Part shown: piece after piece, positions 1-10,551 of the stretch | How the letters are laid out: each line of letters begins with the position of its first letter | How positions within the stretch are numbered: the stretch's first letter is position 1 | NCBI GenBank assembly: GCA_964057225.1 | Contig: OZ059899.1 | Location: 8,246,001-8,310,000 of the forward strand | From: Auanema rhodensis | Lineage: Eukaryota > Nematoda > Chromadorea > Rhabditida > Rhabditidae | Length of the DNA: 64,000 nucleotides | Direction: 5' to 3' | Position numbers and translations under genes: made by a program | The notes under the pieces: generated by a model | Databases searched by the model: none | The model's input: only the letters and a program-made list of their open reading frames with translations | Told to the model about the DNA's origin: nothing

Positions 1-2766
1 CTTAAACGATGCAAATCGTGGAGAACTCGATGTCCTCGTATCTGGTAAGAATCAGCAAAAGCTTTACAAGCAAAACCCTGAATTTATAACCATAACATTG
101 ATAAAAAAAAATATATATATATAATTAACGTTTTCAAAATTAAACAAAATAATAAAATAAAATTTAATCTAATATTTTAGGTATTTCAGATATCATGCAT
201 GTTTCCCTCTCCCATATCTTTAATATTTATGTTATACTCTTTTCAATTTAGCATGTATTCCATTTCCTATTCCTTATTTACATGTTTATTTTTAATTTTC
301 TGCTTTTATAAATTAACTATCATACATGCTTTGAACATATTTTTTCAGATCCAAAAGGTGGCCCAGTTCCTGTTCGATGTTATAAACAACAAGATGATAG
401 TTATTGGGTTGAATTCACTCCAGAGCAAACTGGAACACATACGATTGAAGTTACATTTGGAGATGTTGCTGTATCTGGATCACCCTTCCGTTGTGAAGTT
501 GTGGATCCAAAGCAAGTTGTTGTCCGTGGAGTACCTGACAGCATTGTACTTCGTCATGCTACCACTTTTAATGGTAAAACAATCGCTGCAATGTCTCATT
601 TTCACATTGTTATTCAGTTAATCGTGGTGAAGCTGGAACTGGCGATTTGCTAGTTGATGTCACTGATCCATCAGGAACTCCATTGAAGTTAGATTTATTA
701 AAATCTCCTGGAGGGGAAGAACGATACACCTTCTTGCCTAATCAAACTGGTCCGCATAAGATAAACTTACGTATGTCTGGGTTCCAAGTTCCAGGTGAGT
801 AGTTTTAATAAATAAATTTTTATATGAAATATTCAGGTTATCCACAAACTGTTAATGTTGGAGAACAAGAATTACCAACCGTCTATGGTGCAGCTATTGA
901 TCAATCCATCAAGATCAATGAGCCAGCTAGTTTGATATTCGATCCTAAAAGTATGCACGGAGGTCTCAAAATATACGTTAATGGTCCACAAAATACTAAA
1001 ATCCATCACAACGTTATGCGTCGTCCAAACGGAACATCAGAAATCGTTTTCTATCCGGAAGAAGTTGGAATCCACAAAGTCAATATTGATTTCAACAACA
1101 AGCCTTTGAAAGGTTTCTTTAAAAATTGATTACCTAGTTCATGAAATAAATTGCAGGTAGTCCTTTCTCTGTTCAAGTAGTTGATCCATCTAAAGTTATC
1201 GTCAATGATTTGGACATGGATCGGGATGGATGTCTGCTTTTGCGATTGGGTCACAACAACATGTTTGACGTGGATGCTACGGCAGCCGGACCCGGTAAGT
1301 ATAATTTGATGAAATAGTTAAATACATAAATGTTTATCAATCAACTTGAATAGTATAAATTCATTCAGGCAAACTTCGTGCCGAAGTTCGAGATGCGGAC
1401 AACGTTTTGTTACGCGACGGTCCGGAAGTCGACGATCTCGGATACGGCAAGTATCGTGTAGCCTTCTCTCCACGTCAACCCGGACGGTATGAAAGCATCA
1501 TGTTCATGATTACAATTATAACTTTATGTTTTAGATATTCCATTTTCTTGTTCTGGAATGAATTACCAGTAGACGGAGCATATCCAGTTCGTGCTCGTTC
1601 CGGAAATGATGAATTACCCTCAACATCAAAACATACAGTGGCTCATACTCAACAAGTTGTGTCACATGGGCCATCTGGATCGACTGGAGCATCATCGTCA
1701 TCGCCTATCACCCATAAAAGGTAAACTGATTATTGAGATCATAGATTAATCTCTAAGAGAATTTAAAAATAAATAAAAGTTAATGTTCTCCTTTTCAGAG
1801 ACAAATCTAATTCATCTGCTGTTATGACTGCTTCTGCTGCTTCTAATAAGGTTTGTTGTACTTTCTTATTTTTCTAATTTATATTTGTTTAGGTTATGCA
1901 AGAGCCTAGCAATACACCAGCTGATTTGATCAATGTTGATGCCTCAACTCTGAAAATAGGAATAATCGGCGAAGAATTGAAAACTTTGATTGATACAAGA
2001 AGATCTGGACCAGGCCAACTATCAGCTCAATGCATGGGTCCTGTAAAACTAGCTTATTGTGAATTATATGATCATCGCGATGGAACCTATACTTTGAATA
2101 TTCGACCGGCTGAAGTTGGAAAACACACTCTGACTATTAAGTATAATGATGCTCATGTTCGAGGAAGTCCATTCCTTATTCATGTTTCTAATCCACCTGA
2201 TCCATCCAAGGTTCGAGTGTATGGACCTGGTGTTGAACACGGAATCCTTTCATTGTATGTTACAATCCTGTTTTTATTTTGTTTTACTATACATTTTCAG
2301 ATTTAAATCAAACTTTGTTGTTGAAACTCGTGGAGCAGGTGCTGGACAGCTGACTGTTCGAGTACGTGGTCCAAAAGGAGCATTCAATGTAGAAATGCAG
2401 CGGGAAAAGAAGAACGAACGCACAATTCATTGCAAATATGAACCAAGGGAACCTGGAGATTACCAAGTTGAAGTGAAATGGCATGGCGAGCATGTACCAG
2501 GAAGTCCATTCTTGGTGATGATTGTTGATACGGAGCAAGAATTATCCCGCTTTCTGCGAGGTGAAGCTCCATCACCATCTCCAGCAACACCATTTATTCC
2601 CCCTGGATGGGTAGGCCCTCCACCACCAATGTTTGGTGGCATGGGAGGACCTCCAGGAATGCGTGGACAACCTTATATGGTAGGATTACCATCACCAATA
2701 GGACCTATGGGCCCAATACCATATGGCGCTCCACCACCACCACGTCATAAAGGAAAATATCATTAA
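1..2766 (+). CDS. fln-1: Filamin, C-terminal part (gene enters from the left edge)
   Basis: Actin cross-linking scaffold protein of the cortical cytoskeleton; only the last 680 residues lie here. Exons: 1-44, 349-573, 618-794, 837-1112, 1157-1294, 1369-1486, 1535-1720, 1799-1850, 1893-2254, 2301-2766 (stop TAA at 2764-2766). All junctions are GT-AG and the phases chain without a break. The product shows six filamin Ig repeats, the first partial, with the family's signatures such as G-SPF at repeat ends and AGxGxL motifs. A Ser/Thr-rich hinge precedes the last two repeats, as in filamins with a hinge before the dimerisation repeat. The final repeat (about 2215-2545, motif GAGAGQLTVRVRGPKGAF) is the presumed dimerisation domain. 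A Pro/Gly/Met-rich tail follows. The actin-binding CH domains must lie left of the window. Filamin identity is sure; the orthologue name assumes a nematode. Confidence 0.95.
1494..1972 (+). other. Filamin hinge region between Ig repeats
   Basis: Coding sequence from the end of exon 1535-1720 through exon 1799-1850 and the start of exon 1893-2254. It is rich in Ser, Thr, His and Ala (for example STSKHTVAHTQQ and SGSTGASSSSP) and has no Ig-repeat pattern. It sits just before the last two repeats, where vertebrate filamins carry a hinge that gives flexibility and is cut by calpain. Two small exons (186 and 52 bp) hold most of it. Skipping exon 1799-1850 would shift the frame (52 bp, phase 2 to 0), so it is probably constitutive. 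Confidence 0.7.
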
Positions 2767-3206
2767 GAGAAAACAGATTATTGTTATAAACTAGTTAAAT
2801 TTTCAAAATTCTTCATATATATTATATATTATATAACTCCATTTCACATGTGATATATTATTAATTATGATAGTAATAGTAGCTCAATATACTGTCTACT
2901 TATCTTATATTTTTATTGTTTTCACAAAAACTTCATATTATACCATTACATCAAATCAATGAAATCCCTTCCATAATCTTTCTAATTACTCATCTGCCAA
3001 TTAAACCAAGAAGAAATTATTTTTGTTTTTCACTGCTCAGCCGAAATGTTTATTAGTTCATATATTCTATTTGTATATGGACATACTAGATTATATTTTT
3101 TCTTTTTTGAAATATATAAAAGATTATATTAAATATGTTTTATGAAATTATATATATGAGTGAAACAATATAATACTAAAATATCTAACAAGTACAAAAA
3201 GTTATA
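2767..3206 (+). other. Filamin 3' UTR and spacer up to the SRP RNA array
   Basis: AT-rich non-coding DNA. No canonical AATAAA is seen. ATTAAA occurs at 3000-3005 and again near 3128, and either could serve as the polyadenylation signal. The last bases before the array (3201-3207, gttatag) replace the array's own spacer sequence, so the left array border is sharp. Confidence 0.5.
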
Positions 3207-3512
3207 GAACCACTGAGCGTCGTGGCGGGCGCTTGTGAGCCGGCTTCTAGGCAGTAGATGTTTGTGGATGAAGTGAGCTCAGGAGTTCTGGTTCAATTGT
3301 ATGCTACAACGACCGGGCGTCCAAGCCAAGCGTTGCGTCACCAGGGACTGACTTTCGAAAGAAAGACTGCCCCGGGTGGACAAGGAGAGGTGTAAGGCCC
3401 AGGCCCGCAAGGGAGCAAGCAAACGCCTCCGCGCGTTGCAGTGGTTGGATAGCGCCCATGAGTACTGTCTTCTGTCCAGCCTGAGCAACATCTTCAAACC
3501 AACCATCGTTTT
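3207..3512 (+). ncRNA. SRP RNA (7SL), array copy 1
   Basis: RNA scaffold of the signal recognition particle, which docks signal-peptide-bearing ribosomes at the ER. By eye it aligns with human 7SL along its length: the Alu-domain start (GTGGCGGGCGC), the AGGAGTTCTGG block at 3281-3291, CCGGGCGTCC, then the S domain. Helix 6 is CTTTC-GAAA-GAAAG (3352-3365) with a GNAR/GNRA loop for SRP19. Helix 8 (3396-3417) has CCAGG, a CCC-GCAA-GGG tip and AGCA, the symmetric loop bound by SRP54. GTCCAGCCTGAGCAACAT follows, as at the 3' end of 7SL. TTTT (3509-3512) and TTTTT (3516-3520) fit Pol III termination. The 5' end is uncertain by a few bases. This edge copy has private changes (gttcaattg, aaacgcctcc) and a non-array upstream sequence. 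Confidence 0.93.
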
Positions 3513-3576
3513 GAATTTTTCAATCTCGAGCTCATGTGCTGCAATTTGCGATATGTAGCACGTAGAGTAAGGTAGA

Positions 3577-4252
3577 GAACCACTGAGCGTCGTGGCGGGC
3601 GCTTGTGAGCCGGCTTCTAGGCAGTAGATGTTTGTGGATGAAGTGAGCTCAGGAGTTCTGGTTCAGTTGTATGCTACAACGACCGGGCGTCCAAGCCAAG
3701 CGTTGCGTCACCAGGGACTGACTTTCGAAAGAAAGACTGCCCCGGGTGGACAAGGAGAGGTGTAAGGCCCAGGCCCGCAAGGGAGCAAGCAAAAGCCTCC
3801 GCGCGTTGCAGTGGTTGGATAGCGCCCATGAGTACTGTCTTCTGTCCAGCCTGAGCAACATCTTCAAACCAACCATCGTTTTGAATTTTTCAATCTCGAG
3901 CTCATGTGCTGCAATTTGCGATATGTAGCACGTAGAGTAAGGTAGAGAACCACTGAGCGTCGTGGCGGGCGCTTGTGAGCCGGCTTCTAGGCAGTAGATG
4001 TTTGTGGATGAAGTGAGCTCAGGAGTTCTGGTTCAGTTGTATGCTACAACGACCGGGCGTCCAAGCCAAGCGTTGCGTCACCAGGGACTGACTTTCGAAA
4101 GAAAGACTGCCCCGGGTGGACAAGGAGAGGTGTAAGGCCCAGGCCCGCAAGGGAGCAAGCAAAAGCCTCCGCGCGTTGCAGTGGTTGGATAGCGCCCATG
4201 AGTACTGTCTTCTGTCCAGCCTGAGCAACATCTTCAAACCAACCATCGTTTT
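3577..4252 (+). ncRNA. SRP RNA copies 2-3
   Basis: Starts at 3577 and 3947. Both match the array consensus over the whole RNA and have the spacer upstream, unlike copy 1. Confidence 0.92.
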
Positions 4253-4316
4253 GAATTTTTCAATCTCGAGCTCATGTGCTGCAATTTGCGATATGTAGCA
4301 CGTAGAGTAAGGTAGA

Positions 4317-4567
4317 GAACCACTGAGCGTCGTGGCGGGCGCTTGTGAGCCGGCTTCTAGGCAGTAGATGTTTGTGGATGAAGTGAGCTCAGGAGTTCTG
4401 GTTCAGTTGTATGCTACAACGACCGGGCGTCCAAGCCAAGCGTTGCGTCACCAGGGACTGACTTTCGAAAGAAAGACTGGCCTCCGCGCGTTGCAGTGGT
4501 TGGATAGCGCCCATGAGTACTGTCTTCTGTCCAGCCTGAGCAACATCTTCAAACCAACCATCGTTTT
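4317..4567 (+). pseudogene. SRP RNA copy 4, helix 8 deleted
   Basis: This copy is 55 bp shorter than its neighbours. The break is at 4479-4481, where gactg is followed directly by g-cctccgcg. The missing stretch holds the end of helix 6, the conserved CCAGG/AGCA symmetric loop and the GCAA tip of helix 8, the SRP54 binding site. Helix 6 tip, Alu domain and terminator remain. An RNA from this copy could bind the Alu-domain proteins but probably not SRP54, so it is likely non-functional or at most interfering. Confidence 0.88.
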
Positions 4568-4631
4568 GAATTTTTCAATCTCGAGCTCATGTGCTGCAAT
4601 TTGCGATATGTAGCACGTAGAGTAAGGTAGA

Positions 4632-5307
4632 GAACCACTGAGCGTCGTGGCGGGCGCTTGTGAGCCGGCTTCTAGGCAGTAGATGTTTGTGGATGAAGTG
4701 AGCTCAGGAGTTCTGGTTCAGTTGTATGCTACAACGACCGGGCGTCCAAACCAAGCGTTGCGTCACCAGGGACTGACTTTCGAAAGAAAGACTGCCCCGG
4801 GTGGACAAGGAGAGGTGTAAGGCCCAGGCCCGCAAGGGAGCAAGCAAAAGCCTCCGCGCGTTGCAGTGGTTGGATAGCGCCCATGAGTACTGTCTTCTGT
4901 CCAGCCTGAGCAACATCTTCAAACCAACCATCGTTTTGAATTTTTCAATCTCGAGCTCATGTGCTGCAATTTGCGATATGTAGCACGTAGAGTAAGGTAG
5001 AGAACCACTGAGCGTCGTGGCGGGCGCTTGTGAGCCGGCTTCTAGGCAGTAGATGTTTGTGGATGAAGTGAGCTCAGGAGTTCTGGTTCAGTTGTATGCT
5101 ACAACGACCGGGCGTCCAAGCCAAGCGTTGCGTCACCAGGAACTGACTTTCGAAAGAAAGACTGCCCCGGGTGGACAAGGAGAGGTGTAAGGCCCAGGCC
5201 CGCAAGGGAGCAAGCAAAAGCCTCCGCGCGTTGCAGTGGTTGGATAGCGCCCATGAGTACTGTCTTCTGTCCAGCCTGAGCAACATCTTCAAACCAACCA
5301 TCGTTTT
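4632..5307 (+). ncRNA. SRP RNA copies 5-6
   Basis: Starts at 4632 and 5002. Copy 5 has a private A in the conserved CCGGGCGTCCAA block (about 4750). Copy 6 has a private A (ccaggaactg, about 5141) at the base of helix 6. Otherwise both are consensus. Confidence 0.92.
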
Positions 5308-5371
5308 GAATTTTTCAATCTCGAGCTCATGTGCTGCAATTTGCGATATGTAGCACGTAGAGTAAGGTAGA

Positions 5372-8300
5372 GAACCACTGAGCGTCGTGGCGGGCGCTTG
5401 TGAGCCGGCTTCTAGGCAGTAGATGTTTGTGGATGAAGTGAGCTCAGGAGTTCTGGTTCAGTTGTATGCTACAACGACCGGGCGTCCAAGCCAAGCGTTG
5501 CGTCACCAGGGACTGACTTTCGAAAGAAAGACTGCCCCGGGTGGACAAGGAGAGGTGTAAGGCCCAGGCCCGCAAGGGAGCAAGCAAAAGCCTCCGCGCG
5601 TTGCAGTGGTTGGATAGCGCCCATGAGTACTGTCTTCTGTCCAGCCTGAGCAACATCTTCAAACCAACCATCGTTTTGAATTTTTCAATCTCGAGCTCAT
5701 GTGCTGCAATTCGCGATATGTAGCACGTAGAGTAAGGTAGAGAACCACTGAGCGTCGTGGCGGGCGCTTGTGAGCCGCCTTCTAGGCAGTAGATGTTTGT
5801 GGATGAAGTGAGCTCAGGAGTTCTGGTTCAGTTGTATGCTACAACGACCGGGCGTCCAAGCCAAGCGTTGCGTCACCAGGGACTGACTTTCGAAAGAAAG
5901 ACTGCCCCGGGTGGACAAGGAGAGGTGTAAGGCCCAGGCCCGCAAGGGAGCAAGCAAAAGCCTCCGCGCGTTGCAGTGGTTGGATAGCGCCCATGAGTAC
6001 TGTCTTCTGTCCAGCCTGAGCAACATCTTCAAACCAACCATCGTTTTGAATTTTTCAATCTCGAGCTCATGTGCTGCAATTTGCGATATGTAGCACGTAG
6101 AGTAAGGTAGAGAACCACTGAGCGTCGTGGCGGGCGCTTGTGAGCCGGCTTCTAGGCAGTAGATGTTTGTGGATGAAGTGAGCTCAGGAGTTCTGGTTCA
6201 GTTGTATGCTACAACGACCGGGCGTCCAAGCCAAGCGTTGCGTCACCAGGGACGGACTTTCGAAAGAAAGACTGCCCCGGGTGGACAAGGAGAGGTGTAA
6301 GGCCCAGGCCCGCAAGGGAGCAAGCAAAAGCCTCCGCGCGTTGCAGTGGTTGGATAGCGCCCATGAGTACTGTCTTCTGTCCAGCCTGAGCAACATCTTC
6401 AAACCAACCATCGTTTTGAATTTTTCAATCTCGAGCTCATGTGCTGCAATTTGCGATATGTAGCACGTAGAGTAAGGTAGAGAACCACTGAGCGTCGTGG
6501 CGGGCGCTTGTGAGCCGGCTTCTAGGCAGTAGATGTTTGTGGATGAAGTGAGCTCAGGAGTTCTGGTTCAGTTGTATGCTACAACGACCGGGCGTCCAAG
6601 CCAAGCGTTGCGTCACCAGGGACTGACTTTCGAAAGAAAGACTGCCCCGGGTGGACAAGGAGAGGTGTAAGGCCCAGGCCCGCAAGGGAGCAAGCAAAAG
6701 CCTCCGCGCGTTGCAGTGGTTGGATAGCGCCCATGAGTACTGTCTTCTGTCCAGCCTGAGCAACATCTTCAAACCAACCATCGTTTTGAATTTTTCAATC
6801 TCGAGCTCATGTGCTGCAATTTGCGATATGTAGCACGTAGAGTAAGGTAGAGAACCACTGAGCGTCGTGGCGGGCGCTTGTGAGCCGGCTTCTAGGCAGT
6901 AGATGTTTGTGGATGAAGTGAGCTCAGGAGTTCTGGTTCAGTTGTATGCTACAACGACCGGGCGTCCAAGCCAAGCGTTGCGTCACCAGGGACTGACTTT
7001 CGAAAGAAAGACTGCCCCGGGTGGACAAGGAGAGGTGTAAGGCCCAGGCCCGCAAGGGAGCAAGCAAAAGCCTCCGCGCGTTGCAGTGGTTGGATAGCGC
7101 CCATGAGTACTGTCTTCTGTCCAGCCTGAGCAACATCTTCAAACCAACCATCGTTTTGAATTTTTCAATCTCGAGCTCATGTGCTGCAATTTGCGATATG
7201 TAGCACGTAGAGTAAGGTAGAGAACCACTGAGCGTCGTGGCGGGCGCTTGTGAGCCGGCTTCTAGGCAGTAGATGTTTGTGGATGAAGTGAGCTCAGGAG
7301 TTCTGGTTCAGTTGTATGCTACAACGACCGGGCGTCCAAGCCAAGCGTTGCGTCACCAGGGACTGACTTTCGAAAGAAAGACTGCCCCGGGTGGACAAGG
7401 AGAGGTGTAAGGCCCAGGCCCGCAAGGGAGCAAGCAAAAGCCTCCGCGCGTTGCAGTGGTTGGATAGCGCCCATGAGTACTGTCTTCTGTCCAGCCTGAG
7501 CAACATCTTCAAACCAACCATCGTTTTGAATTTTTCAATCTCGAGCTCATGTGCTGCAATTTGCGATATGTAGCACGTAGAGTAAGGTAGAGAACCACTG
7601 AGCGTCGTGGCGGGCGCTTGTGAGCCGGCTTCTAGGCAGTAGATGTTTGTGGATGAAGTGAGTTCAGGAGTTCTGGTTCAGTTGTATGCTACAACGACCG
7701 GGCGTCCAAGCCAAGCGTTGCGTCACCAGGGACTGACTTTCGAAAGAAAGACTGCCCCGGGTGGACAAGGAGAGGTGTAAGGCCCAGGCCCGCAAGGGAG
7801 CAAGCAAAAGCCTCCGCGCGTTGCAGTGGTTGGATAGCGCCCATGAGTACTGTCTTCTGTCCAGCCTGAGCAACATCTTCAAACCAACCATCGTTTTGAA
7901 TTTTTCAATCTCGAGCTCATGTGCTGCAATTTGCGATATGTAGCACGTAGAGTAAGGTAGAGAACCACTGAGCGTCGTGGCGGGCGCTTGTGAGCCGGCT
8001 TCTAGGCAGTAGATGTTTGTGGATGAAGTGAGTTCAGGAGTTCTGGTTCAGTTGTATGCTACAACGACCGGGCGTCCAAGCCAAGCGTTGCGTCACCAGG
8101 GACTGACTTTCGAAAGAAAGACTGCCCCGGGTGGACAAGGAGAGGTGTAAGGCCCAGGCCCGCAAGGGAGCAAGCAAAAGCCTCCGCGCGTTGCAGTGGT
8201 TGGATAGCGCCCATGAGTACTGTCTTCTGTCCAGCCTGAGCAACATCTTCAAACCAACCATCGTTTTGAATTGTTCAATCTCGAGCTCATGTGCTGCAAT

Positions 8301-9747
8301 TTGCGATATGTAGCACGTAGAGTAAGGTAGAGAACCACTGAGCGTCGTGGCGGGCGCTTGTGAGCCGGCTTCTAGGCAGTAGATGTTTGTGGATGAAGTG
8401 AGCTCAGGAGTTCTGGTTCAGTTGTATGCTACAACGACCGGGCGTCCAAGCCAAGCGTTGCGTCACCAGGGACTGACTTTCGAAAGAAAGACTGCCCCGG
8501 GTGGACAAGGAGAGGTGTAAGGCCCAGGCCCGCAAGGGAGCAAGCAAAAGCCTCCTCGCGTTGCAGTGGTTGGATAGCGCCCATGAGTACTGTCTTCTGT
8601 CCAGCCTGAGCAACATCTTCAAACCAACCATCGTTTTGAATTTTTCAATCTCGAGCTCATGTGCTGCAATTCGCGATATGTAGCACGTAGAGTAAGGTAG
8701 AGAACCACTGAGCGTCGTGGCGGGCGCTTGTGAGCCGGCTTCTAGGCAGTAGATGTTTGTGGATGAAGTGAGTTCAGGAGTTCTGGTTCAGTTGTATGCT
8801 ACAACGACCGGGCGTCCAAGCCAAGCGTTGCGTCACCAGGGACTGACTTTCGAAAGAAAGACTGCCCCGGGTGGACAAGGAGAGGTGTAAGGCCCAGGCC
8901 CGCAAGGGAGCAAGCAAAAGCCTCCGCGCGTTGCAGTGGTTGGATAGCGCCCATGAGTACTGTCTTCTGTCCAGCCTGAGCAACATCTTCAAACCAACCA
9001 TCGTTTTGAATTTTTCAATCTCGAGCTCATGTGCTGCAATTTGCGATATGTAGCACGTAGAGTAAGGTAGAGAACCACTGAGCGTCGTGGCGGGCGCTTG
9101 TGAGCCGGCTTCTAGGCAGTAGATGTTTGTGGATGAAGTGAGCTCAGGAGTTCTGGTTCAGTTGTATGCTACAACGACCGGGCGTCCAAGCCAAGCGTTG
9201 CGTCACCAGGGACTGACTTTCGAAAGAAAGACTGCCCCGGGTGGACAAGGAGAGGTGTAAGGCCCAGGCCCGCAAGGGAGCAAGCAAAAGCCTCCGCGCG
9301 TTGCAGTGGTTGGATAGCGCCCATGAGTACTGTCTTCTGTCCAGCCTGAGCAACATCTTCAAACCAACCATCGTTTTGAATTTTTCAATCTCGAGCTCAT
9401 GTGCTGCAATTTGCGATATGTAGCACGTAGAGTAAGGTAGAGAACCACTGAGCGTCGTGGCGGGCGCTTGTGAGCCGGCTTCTAGGCAGTAGATGTTTGT
9501 GGATGAAGTGAGTTCAGGAGTTCTGGTTCAGTTGTATGCTACAACGACCGGGCGTCCAAGCCAAGCGTTGCGTCACCAGGGACTGACTTTCGAAAGAAAG
9601 ACTGCCCCGGGTGGACAAGGAGAGGTGTAAGGCCCAGGCCCGCAAGGGAGCAAGCAAAAGCCTCCGCGCGTTGCAGTGGTTGGATAGCGCCCATGAGTAC
9701 TGTCTTCTGTCCAGCCTGAGCAACATCTTCAAACCAACCATCGTTTT
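5372..9747 (+). ncRNA. SRP RNA copies 7-18 (block A)
   Basis: Twelve copies starting every 370 bp from 5372. Ordered marker changes: copy 7 spacer tcgcgatatg; copy 8 gagccgcctt; copy 9 gacggactt in helix 6; copies 10-12 consensus; copies 13, 14, 16 and 18 T instead of C in gagYtcagg; copy 14 also ttgttcaa after the RNA, which breaks the second T-run; copy 15 cctcctcgcg in the S domain plus tcgcgatatg in the spacer. The same marker order recurs in copies 21-35. Confidence 0.92.
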
Positions 9748-9811
9748 GAATTTTTCAATCTCGAGCTCATGTGCTGCAATTTGCGATATGTAGCACGTAG
9801 AGTAAGGTAGA

Positions 9812-10487
9812 GAACCACTGAGCGTCGTGGCGGGCGCTTGTGAGCCGGCTTCTAGGCAGTAGATGTTTGTGGATGAAGTGAGCTCAGGAGTTCTGGTTCA
9901 GTTGTATGCTACAACGACCGGGCGTCCAAGCCAAGCGTTGCGTCACCAGGGACTGACTTTCGAAAGAAAGACTGCCCCGGGTGGACAAGGAGAGGTGTAA
10001 GGCCCAGGCCCGCAAGGGAGCAAGCAAAAGCCTCCGCGCGTTGCAGTGGTTGGATAGCGCCCATGAGTACTGTCTTCTGTCCAGCCTGAGCAACATCTTC
10101 AAACCAACCATCGTTTTGAATTTTTCAATCTCGAGCTCATGTGCTGCAATTCGCGATATGTAGCACGTAGAGTAAGGTAGAGAACCACTGAGCGTCGTGG
10201 CGGGCGCTTGTGAGCCGGCTTCTAGGCAGTAGATGTTTGTGGATGAAGTGAGTTCAGGAGTTCTGGTTCAGTTGTATGCTACAACGACCGGGCGTCCAAG
10301 CCAAGCGTTGCGTCACCAGGGACTGACTTTCGAAAGAAAGACTGCCCCGGGTGGACAAGGAGAGGTGTAAGGCCCAGGCCCGCAAGGGAGCAAGCAAAAG
10401 CCTCCGCGCGTTGCAGTGGTTGGATAGCGCCCATGAGTACTGTCTTCTGTCCAGCCTGAGCAACATCTTCAAACCAACCATCGTTTT
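9812..10487 (+). ncRNA. SRP RNA copies 19-20
   Basis: Starts at 9812 and 10182. Copy 19 carries the tcgcgatatg spacer variant. Copy 20 has T in gagYtcagg and a private spacer change (gctgcagtttgcg). Confidence 0.92.
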
Positions 10488-10551
10488 GAATTTTTCAATC
10501 TCGAGCTCATGTGCTGCAGTTTGCGATATGTAGCACGTAGAGTAAGGTAGA

